A stretch of 64,000 bases of DNA from Synechococcus sp. UW69 (lineage in GTDB: Bacteria > Cyanobacteriota > Cyanobacteriia > PCC-6307 > Cyanobiaceae): contig NZ_UCNW01000004.1 in the NCBI RefSeq assembly GCF_900474185.1, forward strand, positions 230,907-294,906. The letters run 5' to 3'. Shown here in pieces: positions 53,580-62,258 of the stretch. The position numbers and the translations under genes are program-made. The notes below the pieces were generated by a model. It was not told the DNA's origin. It did no database searches and saw only the letters and a program-made list of their open reading frames with translations. Numbering within the stretch: position 1 is the stretch's first letter; every line of letters begins with the position of its first letter.

Positions 53580-55304
53580 GTGCTGCGACTCGAAAACGTC
53601 AGCAAGATCTATCCCACTGGGGAAGTGCTTCGCGCGGTGACCTGGGAGGTGAAACCCGGAGACCGGATCGGACTGGTGGGGGTAAACGGCGCCGGCAAAT
53701 CCACCCAGATGCGTCTGATCGCCGGACACGAGGAACCGACCAGCGGCCAGGTGGTGCGTCAGGGAGAACCCCGCATCGCCTATCTCCAGCAGGAATTCGA
53801 TGTGGATCTGGAGCGCACAGTGCGCCAGGAGCTGTTCCAAGCCTTTGGTGAAGCCGCCGAAGTGATGAACCGCCAACAGCAGGTGGAAGAGGCGATGGGG
53901 TCGGAACGCGCTGCTGAAGATCCCGATCATCTGGATCAGCTGATCCAACAACTGGGACAGCTGCAGAGCCGTTTCGAAGCACTGCATGGCTACGAACTCG
54001 ACGCCCGGATCGACAAGCTCCTGCCCACGATCGGCTTCACCCCCGAGGGCGCTGAGCTGCAGGTGAAGGACTATTCCGGGGGCTGGCAGATGCGTATCGC
54101 CCTGGGGAAAATTTTGCTTCAGGAGCCGGATCTGCTGCTGCTGGATGAACCGACCAACCATCTGGATGTCGAGACCATCCAGTGGCTGGAAACCTACCTG
54201 CTGGAGCAGAGCGCTGCTCTCGTCGTCATCAGCCACGACCGCACCTTCCTCGACCGGGTCTGCAATCAAATTGTCTCCACCGAAAGGGGGGTGTCCCGCA
54301 GCTATCTGGGGAACTACACCGCCCACCTGGAGCAGAAACAAATGGAACGGGAGGCCACGCAGGCGGCCTTCGAACGCCAGCAGAAAGACATCGCCACCCA
54401 ACAGGCCTATATCGATCGTTTTCGCGCCAGCGCTACCCGCAGCACCCAGGCCAAAAGCCGTGAGAAGCAACTGGACAAGGTGGAACGGGTGGAGGCACCG
54501 ATCGAATCTGTGGCAGGGCCGAGTTTCCAGTTCCCGCCCGCTCCACGCTCAGGGGCACAGGTTGCCCTGATCGACAACGTCACCCACAGCTATGGAGACA
54601 AGATTCTGTTTCTGGGGGCTGAACTGGAGGTGGAGCGGGGCGACCGCATCGCCTTCGTGGGTCCCAACGGTGCGGGTAAGTCCACCCTGCTGCGCCTGGT
54701 TATGGGGGTGGAACCTCCCGATGAAGGCAGTGCCCGACTGGGGGAACACAACGTCATTGCGGGCTACTTCGAACAGAACCAAGCCGAAGCTCTGGATCTC
54801 TCCAAGACCGTGATTGACACGATGTACGAAGCGGTCCCCGATTGGACCCAGACCCAGGTTCGTTCGCTGCTGGGCAGTTTCTGCTTCAGCAACGACTCAG
54901 TGTTCAAAGAGGTCGGGAAGCTCAGCGGAGGCGAGAAAGCCCGTCTGGCACTGGCGCTAATGCTGCTGACCCCCTGCAACCTTCTGGTCTTGGATGAGCC
55001 CACCAATCACCTCGACATCCCGGCCAAGCAGATGCTCGAGGACGCCTTAATGGCCTACGAAGGAGCCGCGCTACTGGTCTCCCACGACCGCTATTTCATC
55101 TCCCGCGTGGCCAACCGGATCGTCGAACTGCGGGAGGGTGATCTGGTGATGTACCGGGGGGATTACAACTACTACCTCGAGAAAAAAGAGGAGGAAAGGG
55201 CTGAAGCCAAGGAGAAAGAACTGGCCATGGAGCGAGAGGCCAAGCGGAAAGCCAACAAGGAAAAGCAGAAAGCTCGAGATGCCCGGCGCAAAAAGGCGGC
55301 TTGA
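53580..55304 (+). CDS. ABC-F family ATPase
   Basis: 574 residues from GTG 53580. Two ABC ATPase domains without membrane segments: first Walker A GVNGAGKST, signature YSGGWQMR, Walker B LLLLDEPTNHLD; second Walker A GPNGAGKST, signature LSGGEKARL, Walker B LLVLDEPTNHLD. An interdomain linker of the ABC-F type lies about residues 240-320 (RQQKDIATQQAYIDRFRAS), and a charged Lys/Glu C-terminal extension (EEERAEAKEKELAMEREAKR). Cytosolic, acting on the ribosome E-site. Sub-type (EttA/Uup/YdiF) is not certain; the charged tail favours a Uup/YdiF-like form. Confidence 0.92.
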   Translation: MLRLENVSKIYPTGEVLRAVTWEVKPGDRIGLVGVNGAGKSTQMRLIAGHEEPTSGQVVRQGEPRIAYLQQEFDVDLERTVRQELFQAFGEAAEVMNRQQQVEEAMGSERAAEDPDHLDQLIQQLGQLQSRFEALHGYELDARIDKLLPTIGFTPEGAELQVKDYSGGWQMRIALGKILLQEPDLLLLDEPTNHLDVETIQWLETYLLEQSAALVVISHDRTFLDRVCNQIVSTERGVSRSYLGNYTAHLEQKQMEREATQAAFERQQKDIATQQAYIDRFRASATRSTQAKSREKQLDKVERVEAPIESVAGPSFQFPPAPRSGAQVALIDNVTHSYGDKILFLGAELEVERGDRIAFVGPNGAGKSTLLRLVMGVEPPDEGSARLGEHNVIAGYFEQNQAEALDLSKTVIDTMYEAVPDWTQTQVRSLLGSFCFSNDSVFKEVGKLSGGEKARLALALMLLTPCNLLVLDEPTNHLDIPAKQMLEDALMAYEGAALLVSHDRYFISRVANRIVELREGDLVMYRGDYNYYLEKKEEERAEAKEKELAMEREAKRKANKEKQKARDARRKKAA

Positions 55305-55417
55305 CGAGCATCGAGCCACCCAACCGAAAACTTCACACACCCTTAGGCAGGAAGACTTATTTCTCTTTACCTGGTGTTTTCGTCTGCATAGGCTGACAAA
55401 ACTGATCCCCAGCCCCG

Positions 55418-55606
55418 ATGAGAATGGTTTCCGGCCCCGGCAACACCGAACCCGTTGGCGGTTCATCAGCCCAAGGCGCGGAAACCCATGAGCAGACCTG
55501 GGACGCCGTGGAAACCTATTTCCAGTGCATCACCACCTGTTCGCTCGACGACGGCGAATGCATCACCCAATGCGTGGAACAACTAAGGGACTCCGACGAC
55601 GTCTGA
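55418..55606 (+). CDS. Small protein with twin CX3C motif (hypothetical)
   Basis: 62 residues. The first ~25 are Gly/Ser/Pro-rich, then DAVETYFQCITTCSLDDGEC and ITQCVEQLRDSDD, giving C-x3-C-x7-C-x3-C on what looks like a helical hairpin. No signal peptide, so the cysteines are presumably cytosolic and may bind metal or be redox active. The space on either side is short (113 bases from the ABC-F gene, 17 from the HtrA stop). Convergent with htrA. I believe similar small proteins exist in other marine picocyanobacteria; no family is named. Confidence 0.65.
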   Translation: MRMVSGPGNTEPVGGSSAQGAETHEQTWDAVETYFQCITTCSLDDGECITQCVEQLRDSDDV

Positions 55607-55623
55607 CGTCTGACGCCGAGACT

Positions 55624-56757
55624 TCAGCTTGAGGGCAAGGCCGACAGATCAACCGGCTTGACTTCGATCCTGACCTGGCCCTCACCGCGACGCACCCCCA
55701 ACACAACCGTGGCTCCCACACCGCGGCGATCGATGGCACTGACCACAGCTGCAGGATCAGCAACAGCCTTGCCATCAAAACTCGTGATCACGTCATCCAC
55801 CTTGAGCCCGGCGCGGTCCGCTGGCCCCCCAGGCTGGACAGAGCGAATGACCGCTCCTGCGGGCACCTGGGATGTCGGCGTGGGCCTGGGCACAGGAGAA
55901 AGACGAATGCCGATCACCGGATGACGGGCCTTGCCGCGGGTCACCAGCTGTTCCGCAATGGCACGGGCGCGATTGCTGGGAATGGCAAAACCAAGACCCG
56001 CCCCTGGTCCTGATCGGACCAGGGTGTTGATCCCGATCACCTCCCCGTCGGCATTGAGGAGCGCCCCGCCCGAATTACCAGGATTGATCGCCGCGTCGGT
56101 CTGAATCAGATCCAGACGCTTGCCCGAAATCCCGAGCTGAGCAACGTTGCGGTTGAGGTTGCTGATGATTCCCAATGTCACTGTGCTCTCCAGGCCAAAG
56201 GGGTTGCCAACGGCAATCGCCCAGTCGCCAACGCTGAGCCGATCAGAATCGCCTAAATCAGCGACTGGCCAGGGTCCAGCCCCCTCCAGACGCACCACCG
56301 CGAGATCCGTAAGGCTGTCTTTGCCCACAACCCGGGCAGGCACCCTTCTCCCGTCGGAAAGCCCCACGGTGAGTTGATCCGCCCCCTCCACCACGTGGGC
56401 ATTGGTCAGGAGCAGACCCCTGGCATCGAAAATGACCCCACTCCCCTGGCCGCGCTGAACCCTGGAGCGCGGTGCTGTGGAACGAGGAATACCAAAGAAA
56501 CGGCGAAACAGGGGGTCCCGCATCAGGGCTGGCGGCACCCCCGCAGCACCGGACTGATTCACGGTCCGAGCTGTCTCCAGAGTGACCACTGCTGGACCAC
56601 TGCGCTTGACAGCGGCGGCCACAAACGAGTCGCGACGGATCGCTGGCAGCGCCTCAGCCTCCTGAGGGCCAACGATGAACGGGATCGATCCAACACCGGC
56701 CAACAACAACCCTCCTGCCAGAGCGGAGGCGACGAGCGAGCGGGACTGAGAGGTCAT
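55624..56757 (-). CDS. htrA: HtrA/Deg family serine protease
   Basis: 377 residues from ATG 56757. N-terminal signal/anchor ([20 protein letters not shown]). Trypsin-like domain with the triad: His in [10 protein letters not shown], Asp in [11 protein letters not shown], Ser in [14 protein letters not shown]. One PDZ domain from about residue 285 ([20 protein letters not shown]). Periplasmic or thylakoid-lumen protein quality control under light or heat stress. In-frame codons upstream (to 56847) give a longer N terminus without homology. Divergent from the DUF2973 gene by 140 bases. Confidence 0.93.
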   Translation of the reverse strand: MTSQSRSLVASALAGGLLLAGVGSIPFIVGPQEAEALPAIRRDSFVAAAVKRSGPAVVTLETARTVNQSGAAGVPPALMRDPLFRRFFGIPRSTAPRSRVQRGQGSGVIFDARGLLLTNAHVVEGADQLTVGLSDGRRVPARVVGKDSLTDLAVVRLEGAGPWPVADLGDSDRLSVGDWAIAVGNPFGLESTVTLGIISNLNRNVAQLGISGKRLDLIQTDAAINPGNSGGALLNADGEVIGINTLVRSGPGAGLGFAIPSNRARAIAEQLVTRGKARHPVIGIRLSPVPRPTPTSQVPAGAVIRSVQPGGPADRAGLKVDDVITSFDGKAVADPAAVVSAIDRRGVGATVVLGVRRGEGQVRIEVKPVDLSALPSS

Positions 56758-56897
56758 CACAGCTGCAGGGCGATCGGCTGACTCGACGCTACGCAGAGCA
56801 GACGCAAAAAAAGCCACCAGCGATGTCAAAGCTGTGACCGCGTGCAACCGGGATCCCGATAGCGTGAGAATGAAGAGATTCAGTTGGGTGGAGGGTC

Positions 56898-57170
56898 ATG
56901 CTCGGTTCACTGTTTCCGCTGCTCTACGGCGCGTTGTTTGTGGCCCTGCTCTGGCAGGCCTTCCGCGTTATGAGCAAGGGTTTTCGTGCTGCGAGTGGTC
57001 CGATCAGCAGTGGCCCCAGCAGCGATCCCATCGACCGCACTGGCCAGGTCACCATCCACCCGGAACTGCTGGACAGCGAGGGACGCATTACAGAAGAAGA
57101 CCTGCTGACGGTGCGCTTCGGCGGTGACGATGACGAGACCTCGACGGCCGCTGGACCCGGCACTGAATAA
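56898..57170 (+). CDS. DUF2973-type small membrane protein
   Basis: 90 residues. One N-terminal hydrophobic segment (LGSLFPLLYGALFVALLWQA) in the pattern MLxxLYxxAF of cyanobacterial DUF2973 proteins, followed by a soluble tail (HPELLDSEGRITEEDLLTVR, FGGDDDETSTAAGP). Membrane-anchored, with the tail on one side. In-phase downstream gene at 57204 is 33 bases away on the same strand, so the two may be co-transcribed. Function unknown. Confidence 0.8.
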   Translation: MLGSLFPLLYGALFVALLWQAFRVMSKGFRAASGPISSGPSSDPIDRTGQVTIHPELLDSEGRITEEDLLTVRFGGDDDETSTAAGPGTE

Positions 57171-57203
57171 ATTGGGCGCTTGGAGTCGACAGGGGTCGCC
57201 TGA

Positions 57204-57587
57204 GTGGATCAGAGAACACGCATCGTTGCCGCGGTCATCAAGGGCATCAAGCTGCCCCCCCGGTTTCGGCTTCGGCTGATGAAAGAAGATCCGGTTCGCC
57301 TGGAATTGAGCCTGACTCCGGCTTACGGAAAGGACCCCATCACCGTGGGACTTGTCGAATCTCTTGATCTGGTGGCCCGTCGTGACCGGGAAGGCAGGAT
57401 CCCCCGCGACCTTCAGGGCACCTGGGACTGGACCGTCCGTCACGGCCAGGTGAGCACCGGTGGCTGGAACCCTTATCTCAAGGAGGCGCTGCAAACCATG
57501 TTCGAGACCGGCCTTCCGGCGATCGTGTTCGAAGAACTCACCGGCGAGGAGTACCACCCCGTTGATGGAACACGCCACGTGCGTTGA
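57204..57587 (+). CDS. Conserved hypothetical cyanobacterial protein
   Basis: 127 residues from GTG 57204. Compact basic protein with RIVAAVIKGIKLPPRFRLRL, PVRLELSLTPAYGKDPITVG and GTWDWTVRHGQVSTGGWNPY. No signal or membrane segments. The conserved Trp/Arg-rich block suggests an RNA- or protein-binding role, but no family is recognised. It follows the DUF2973 gene by 33 bases in the same direction. I recall near-identical proteins across marine Synechococcus, so the gene is probably real. Confidence 0.75.
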   Translation: MDQRTRIVAAVIKGIKLPPRFRLRLMKEDPVRLELSLTPAYGKDPITVGLVESLDLVARRDREGRIPRDLQGTWDWTVRHGQVSTGGWNPYLKEALQTMFETGLPAIVFEELTGEEYHPVDGTRHVR

Positions 57588-57683
57588 TCGAGGCACAGCG
57601 TGTGTAAAGGCGTGCGAATGAATGCAGCGAGGCGAAAACCAAGGGGCTAGACCGGAATCAATTCGGCCTTTAAGAAAGTCTTT

Positions 57684-57788
57684 ATGGCCTCCCTCGTTGT
57701 TTCCATCGGGCCCCTTGTGCGGTTGCTGGCCGCTGTTGGCGCCATCAGCAGCCTGCTTCTGTTGGGCCTGATGAATCTCGTCCCATGA
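57684..57788 (+). CDS. Very short membrane peptide (34 aa, hypothetical)
   Basis: An ATG at 57684 opens a frame of 34 codons: MASLVVSIGPLVRLLAAVGA, then ISSLLLLGLMNLVP and stop. A single hydrophobic helix with Arg in the middle. It resembles the size of PetN/Psb-type subunits but matches none that I know. The stop lies 19 bases before the hrpB start. No terminator follows. A GTC TTT preceding gives only a weak ribosome site. Could be a leader peptide or chance frame. Confidence 0.4.
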   Translation: MASLVVSIGPLVRLLAAVGAISSLLLLGLMNLVP

Positions 57789-57807
57789 ATCGAGCGGCAG
57801 CACCGGT

Positions 57808-60312
57808 TTGAGCCAGTTCCCGATCGACGCCCTGCTGGCGCGGATCTGCTCTGAAGTTCGCCCGGGACAAACAGTTCTGCTGCAGGCGCCACCCGGGGCA
57901 GGCAAGACCACACGGGTTCCCTTAGCGCTGATCGGGGCCCTGACGGAAGGGCCGGGGGGCTTCGCAGGGAAGCAAAAAATCTGGATGATTGAGCCGCGGC
58001 GGCTGGCCACCAAGGCCGCCGCTGCCCGCCTCGCCACGAGCCTGGGAGAAGACGTGGGTGCCCGCATCGGCTATGCCGTACGCGGGGAACAGAAACGATC
58101 CAGCCGCACCCAGGTGGAGGTGATCACCGACGGCCTCTTCCTGCGGCGCCTGCAGAGCGACCCCTCACTGGATGGGGTGGGCTGCGTAATTTTCGATGAA
58201 TTTCATGAGAGGGGGCGTGATGCGGATCTGGCCCTCGCGCTGCTGCGCGAAGCGCGTCCGCTGCTGAATCCAGACCTGGCGTTGATGTTGATGTCCGCCA
58301 CGCTGGATCTGTCCGACCTGAGAGAACGCCTGCCCGAAGCGACAGTGCTGGAAAGCCCAGGCCGCTGTTACCCGGTGGAGACCCATCACCAAGCGCCACG
58401 ACCGGACGAACCCCTGCCTCGACAGGTGTTACGCGCCATTGAGCACCATGCCCTCGAGCAACCTCAGGGAAGCGGTGTACTGGTCTTTCTGCCTGGACTG
58501 GCGGAGATTGAACGCTGCAGGCAGACCCTGACCGAAGCAGCGGCTCTGCAGAACTGGCGCATTCAAGTGCTGCATGGGCAACTCCCACTGCAACAACAGA
58601 GTTCAGCCCTCCAACGCTGCGATCCGAACCAGGACGGCAGCATCATCCTGGCCAGTGCCATTGCCGAAAGCTCCCTCACAATCGATGGTGTGCGGCTGGT
58701 GATTGACAGCGGCCTCAGCCGTCAACTGCGCTACGACCCCAACACCCAAATGGAAGGCCTGGAGACGACAGCCTCCAGCCTGGCCAGTGCGGAGCAGCGC
58801 AGGGGCCGAGCCGGCCGACAGTGCCCAGGCAGTTGCATCCGCCTCTGGTCACCCGCGGAGCAACAGCGACGACCACAGTTCCACCCCCCCGAATTGCTGC
58901 TGGCGGATCCCCAGCCCGTATTGATGGAACTGGCCCAGTGGGGCGCTGGACTGGGCGAAGAACTGCCATGGCTGGACCCACCACCTGCAGCCGCCATGCA
59001 GGAGGGACAGCACGGCCTGCAACAGCTCGGCCTGCTGGAGCAAGACGGCCGCATCAGCAGGCGGGGACGGTTGATCGGCGGCCTGGGCGTTCACCCCCGT
59101 CTCGGCATGCTGCTGCTGGAGGCCCATGAACAGGGCGCCCCCCAGCTGGGGTGTGATTTGGCGGCAATCCTCAGCGAAAGGGATCCCTTCGATCGCCGCC
59201 AAATCGGTAGCGATCTCGAGGCCCGGCTCAACAGCATCCAGCGCCATCCATCACTGCGAACGCTCAGCCAGCAGCTCCGCCGCCAACTGAAGCGACTTGG
59301 CCCTTCACCCCAGAACCAGGGATCGTCCGTCAGCGCCGGCGATCTGATCCTGGCGGCCTTTCCTGAATGGCTAGCGCAAGAGCGACCGGACCAGACCGGT
59401 CGCTATCAGTTGCGCCAGGGACGCGGCGCCGTGCTGCTTCCCTGGGATCCGCTTCAGGGGAGCCCGGCCCTGGCTGTCGCCAGGGTCGACATGGGCGACA
59501 GAGACACCCGCATCCAGATGGCAGTGGCCCTGAGCCAGAGCACCCTGCTGACCATCGCTGAGCAAGACGGCCATTGGCAGGACTTAGTCAGCTGGGATCC
59601 TGAACGCCAGAGGATCCGCGCCGAACGACTGCTGAAACTGGGTGAATTGGTGGTGCGCCGCACGCCACAGCCTTCGCCAGCAGCGCCGCTATGCCGGAGC
59701 CTGCTCATCGAACAGCTGCAGAAGAACTCCAGCCTTGACGCACTGCCCTGGACGGACAGCACCCACCAGCTGCGCCAACGGCTGGAATGGATGCATCAGC
59801 AGGTGGGCAGCCCATGGCCGGCCAGGGATCTCACGACGCTGCTGGAGCAGGCTGACACCTGGCTTGGTCCAACCCTGGAGGGCTGCCTGGGTTGGGGCGA
59901 GATCAGCACAGCAGCACTGGAAGAAGCACTCTGGGGCGATCTGGACTGGGGCCTCAGACAACAGCTGGATGCGCTTTTGCCGCGTCGCGTCCCGATCCCA
60001 GCCGGCCGGCAGGCCACACTGCTTTACACAGGGGACGAGGTCATCCTTGCCGTGAAATTGCAGGAGATGTTCGGATGTGACGACGGGCCCCACGTGCTGG
60101 ATGGTCGTATCCCCGTCACCCTGGAACTGCTCTCACCGGCAGGACGTCCCCTGCAACGCACCCGGGATCTCAAAGGCTTCTGGCAAGGCAGCTATCAGGA
60201 CGTGCGCCGCGAGATGCGAGGGCGCTACCCCAAGCACCCCTGGCCCGACGACCCGCGCCAGGCACTGCCGACCGCCCGGACGAAACGCAGGTCAAGCGGC
60301 GGGCAGGCGTAA
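57808..60312 (+). CDS. hrpB: HrpB-type DEAH-box ATP-dependent helicase
   Basis: 834 residues from TTG 57808. Helicase motifs: I APPGAGKTT, II FDEFHER (DEFH in place of DEAH), III SATLD, and VI QRRGRAGR; in the C-terminal half the HrpB_C domain (PRRVPIPAGRQATLLYTGDE, WPDDPRQALPT). HrpB is an RNA-helicase-like protein of uncertain substrate. The protein is of normal length for HrpB. It is followed by 96 bases of AT-rich DNA and an hli gene. Motif II with Phe instead of Ala is common in HrpB. Confidence 0.92.
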   Translation: MSQFPIDALLARICSEVRPGQTVLLQAPPGAGKTTRVPLALIGALTEGPGGFAGKQKIWMIEPRRLATKAAAARLATSLGEDVGARIGYAVRGEQKRSSRTQVEVITDGLFLRRLQSDPSLDGVGCVIFDEFHERGRDADLALALLREARPLLNPDLALMLMSATLDLSDLRERLPEATVLESPGRCYPVETHHQAPRPDEPLPRQVLRAIEHHALEQPQGSGVLVFLPGLAEIERCRQTLTEAAALQNWRIQVLHGQLPLQQQSSALQRCDPNQDGSIILASAIAESSLTIDGVRLVIDSGLSRQLRYDPNTQMEGLETTASSLASAEQRRGRAGRQCPGSCIRLWSPAEQQRRPQFHPPELLLADPQPVLMELAQWGAGLGEELPWLDPPPAAAMQEGQHGLQQLGLLEQDGRISRRGRLIGGLGVHPRLGMLLLEAHEQGAPQLGCDLAAILSERDPFDRRQIGSDLEARLNSIQRHPSLRTLSQQLRRQLKRLGPSPQNQGSSVSAGDLILAAFPEWLAQERPDQTGRYQLRQGRGAVLLPWDPLQGSPALAVARVDMGDRDTRIQMAVALSQSTLLTIAEQDGHWQDLVSWDPERQRIRAERLLKLGELVVRRTPQPSPAAPLCRSLLIEQLQKNSSLDALPWTDSTHQLRQRLEWMHQQVGSPWPARDLTTLLEQADTWLGPTLEGCLGWGEISTAALEEALWGDLDWGLRQQLDALLPRRVPIPAGRQATLLYTGDEVILAVKLQEMFGCDDGPHVLDGRIPVTLELLSPAGRPLQRTRDLKGFWQGSYQDVRREMRGRYPKHPWPDDPRQALPTARTKRRSSGGQA

Positions 60313-60371
60313 ACAATGGAAATGGACCCCCCTTCCTGTAGCCGTTAGCACTCGCAACAAAACTCCAACCT

Positions 60372-60386
60372 TTGTTACATTGTTAC
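60372..60386 (+). promoter_or_regulatory. Direct repeat TTGTTAC x2 upstream of hli
   Basis: TTGTTAC at 60372-60378 is repeated at 60380-60386, an 8-base period, about 25 bases before the hli start at 60409. The first copy runs into a TTACAT stretch resembling a -10 element. It could be a regulator site or part of the light-responsive promoter. No known element is matched exactly. Confidence 0.35.
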
Positions 60387-60408
60387 CAAACCAAATCGGT
60401 CCTCCCCC

Positions 60409-60549
60409 ATGTCTGACAACGCACGCTTCGGCTTCGTCAACTTCGCTGAAACCTGGAATGGTCGTCTGGCCATGATGGGCATCGTGATCGGTCTCGGCAC
60501 CGAGCTCCTGACCGGCCAGGGCATCCTGTCCCAGATCGGCCTCGGCTGA
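60409..60549 (+). CDS. hli: High-light-inducible protein, short form (46 aa)
   Basis: 46 residues. Chlorophyll-binding motif AETWNGRLAMMGIVIGLGTE with the Glu, Asn and Arg ligands, then a short tail (LLTGQGILSQIGLG). Single thylakoid membrane helix. It lacks the N-terminal extension of the other hli gene at 3327 and so belongs to the short Hli class common in marine picocyanobacteria. A terminator follows within 25 bases, so it is monocistronic, and its own promoter lies in the AT-rich stretch after hrpB. Confidence 0.94.
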   Translation: MSDNARFGFVNFAETWNGRLAMMGIVIGLGTELLTGQGILSQIGLG

Positions 60550-60571
60550 TTTCCGCACCGCGGACCTAGAG

Positions 60572-60598
60572 AACCCCTCGGCTCACCGGGGGTTTTTT
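60572..60598 (+). terminator. Rho-independent terminator of hli
   Basis: AACCCC-T-CGG-CTCA-CCG-G-GGGTT stem-loop at 60572-60593 followed by a run of T's to 60598. It lies 23 bases after the hli stop and fits a strong intrinsic terminator. Confidence 0.88.
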
Positions 60599-60623
60599 GT
60601 TGCCTCGGTATCGGCCATCGCTG

Positions 60624-60836
60624 ATGCATCAAAGTGGGTGCATTCCACTGAGACAGTCGTTGGCACCGCTCTACGTACAGAACAGACGCGATGGATCAAG
60701 GCTGCTCAGCAGCGCCTTGGTGATCTGCACGATCGGCGCCACTCAGATTCACCAGCACTGGGGCGTTCTTGTCACCAGCATTTCGGCCATTGTCTGCATC
60801 TACTGGGGTTACGCCTACAGCCGCCTTGAGCGTTGA
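60624..60836 (+). CDS. Small membrane protein upstream of xseA (hypothetical)
   Basis: 70 residues from ATG 60624 (a TTG at 60597 lies inside the preceding terminator and is unlikely). N-terminal polar part, then two hydrophobic stretches: SSALVICTIGATQIHQHWGV and LVTSISAIVCIYWGYAYS. The stop overlaps the xseA start by 11 bases, indicating coupling. No family name recognised. The start is uncertain; a later internal start would keep only the hydrophobic part. Confidence 0.55.
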   Translation: MHQSGCIPLRQSLAPLYVQNRRDGSRLLSSALVICTIGATQIHQHWGVLVTSISAIVCIYWGYAYSRLER

Positions 60837-61989
60837 TCGCCTTCCGACTTACTCCGTTGCTGAACTGAACACAGCCATCGGAAGCCTGCTGGAACGCGGC
60901 TTTGCGCCGCGTTTTTTGTTAGAAGCAACAGTCTCGCGGCCTCAACTCAAGAAAGGCCACCTCTGGCTGACCCTCACCGACGGCGCCGCCAGCATTTCGG
61001 GCGTGGTGTGGGCTTCGAAACTGGCCCAGCTGAGCTACAAACCCGAGGACGGTGACGGCGTCACTGTGGTGGGCAAGCTGAATTTCTGGGCAGCGAGGGC
61101 CAGCCTCACCGTTCAGGCGCTGGACATCCGCCCAAGCCTGAGCACCGTGCTGAGGGACTTTGAACGGGTGCGTCAGCTGCTGGAAGAGCAGGGAGTGATT
61201 GACCCCAGCCGTCAGCGGCGGCTACCGAGCCAACCTTCAACCATTGCGGTGCTCACAAGTGTGCCCAGTTCCGCCCTGGCTGACATGCTGCGCACCGCCG
61301 CTGAACGCTGGCCGCTGACGCAACTCATCGTGGTGCCGATTCCAGTGCAGGGAGCAGTGGCATCCAAGATTGTCAGCACGCTGGAGGGTCTGGCCGAACG
61401 ATCAGTTGACCTAGGGATTCAAGCCCTGGTGCTGGCGCGCGGCGGCGGAAACCGGGAGGACCTGGCGGTATTCGATGACGAAGCGCTCTGCCGCGTGCTG
61501 GCGCACTACCCCGTACCTGTGGTGACGGGCCTCGGCCACGAAGACGATCTGACCGTCGCAGATCTGGTTGCAGACCATCGGGCAGCCACCCCCACGGCGG
61601 CAATCGTGGCGCTCCTGCCCGACCGCAATGCTGCACGCCAGGGGCTTGTACAACGCCAAAGTCGATTGAGGGACGCACTGCTGGGGCGAATCCTTCGCGA
61701 ACGTCAAAGGCTTCAGGATCGGGCCTTTGTGTTGCAGCAACAATCTCCTCTCGAGCGAATCAGGCGCCATCGCCAGGAGCTGGCGCAGAAACAACTATTG
61801 CTAAAAGCGCTGTCTCCAGAACGCTGGCTGAAACGGGGGCTCGCCCTGGTCAGCAATGCTTCCGGCGATGCCATCCCGGACCTTCAATCCGTCAAGATCG
61901 GAGATCAGCTCAGCATTCGGATGAGCGACGGAACGCTTGACGCCCGGGTCGATCAGATCCAACGCAGTTCCCAAAAAACCACCTCCTGA
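60826..61989 (+). CDS. xseA: Exodeoxyribonuclease VII large subunit
   Basis: 387 residues from TTG 60826 (SVDRLPTYSVAELNTAIGSL), the usual N terminus of XseA. N-terminal OB fold (PRFLLEATVSRPQLKKGHLW, VVGKLNFWAARASLTVQ), catalytic domain (AVLTSVPSSALADMLRTAAE, LVLARGGGNREDLAVFDDEA, VVTGLGHEDDLTVADLVADH) and C-terminal coiled coil. Works with XseB to degrade single-stranded DNA to oligonucleotides. Its stop overlaps the xseB start (TGATG-type, 61989). Cytosolic. Confidence 0.95.
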   Translation: MSVDRLPTYSVAELNTAIGSLLERGFAPRFLLEATVSRPQLKKGHLWLTLTDGAASISGVVWASKLAQLSYKPEDGDGVTVVGKLNFWAARASLTVQALDIRPSLSTVLRDFERVRQLLEEQGVIDPSRQRRLPSQPSTIAVLTSVPSSALADMLRTAAERWPLTQLIVVPIPVQGAVASKIVSTLEGLAERSVDLGIQALVLARGGGNREDLAVFDDEALCRVLAHYPVPVVTGLGHEDDLTVADLVADHRAATPTAAIVALLPDRNAARQGLVQRQSRLRDALLGRILRERQRLQDRAFVLQQQSPLERIRRHRQELAQKQLLLKALSPERWLKRGLALVSNASGDAIPDLQSVKIGDQLSIRMSDGTLDARVDQIQRSSQKTTS

Positions 61990-62258
61990 TGAGCAAGCGC
62001 CAACCCAGCAAAGAGTTACGCGATCGCATGGAAGGCTGGCGCAGCGATGCCGCTGGCCTCAACTACGAAGAAGCCATGCAGGCCCTTGATCTGCTGCTCG
62101 CTGAGCTGCAGAACGACAGTGTGCCCCTGGCGGAATTGCAGCAACGGGTTCTCCACGGTGAGATTTACCTCAGCCGTTGCCAGACCCTGCTCGACAGCGT
62201 CGAACAGTCGATTGTCGAACTCGACCCCACAACCCTTGAACCCACGAACAATGCGTAA
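61989..62258 (+). CDS. xseB: Exodeoxyribonuclease VII small subunit
   Basis: 89 residues. The XseB helical pattern is seen: GLNYEEAMQALDLLLAELQN, SVPLAELQQRVLHGEIYLSR, CQTLLDSVEQSIVEL. It overlaps xseA by one base and overlaps the DUF2834 gene by 8 bases at the 3' end. Small subunit of the nuclease, binding along the XseA coiled coil. Standard length. Confidence 0.92.
   Translation: MSKRQPSKELRDRMEGWRSDAAGLNYEEAMQALDLLLAELQNDSVPLAELQQRVLHGEIYLSRCQTLLDSVEQSIVELDPTTLEPTNNA

Noticed and set aside
53391..54470. 359-codon frame antisense to the ABC-F gene
   Set aside because: Complement of a secure gene; low-complexity composition and no conserved motif.
56907..58067. 386-codon minus-strand frame spanning the DUF2973 gene to hrpB
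   Set aside because: It runs antisense through three better-supported genes and has no motifs.
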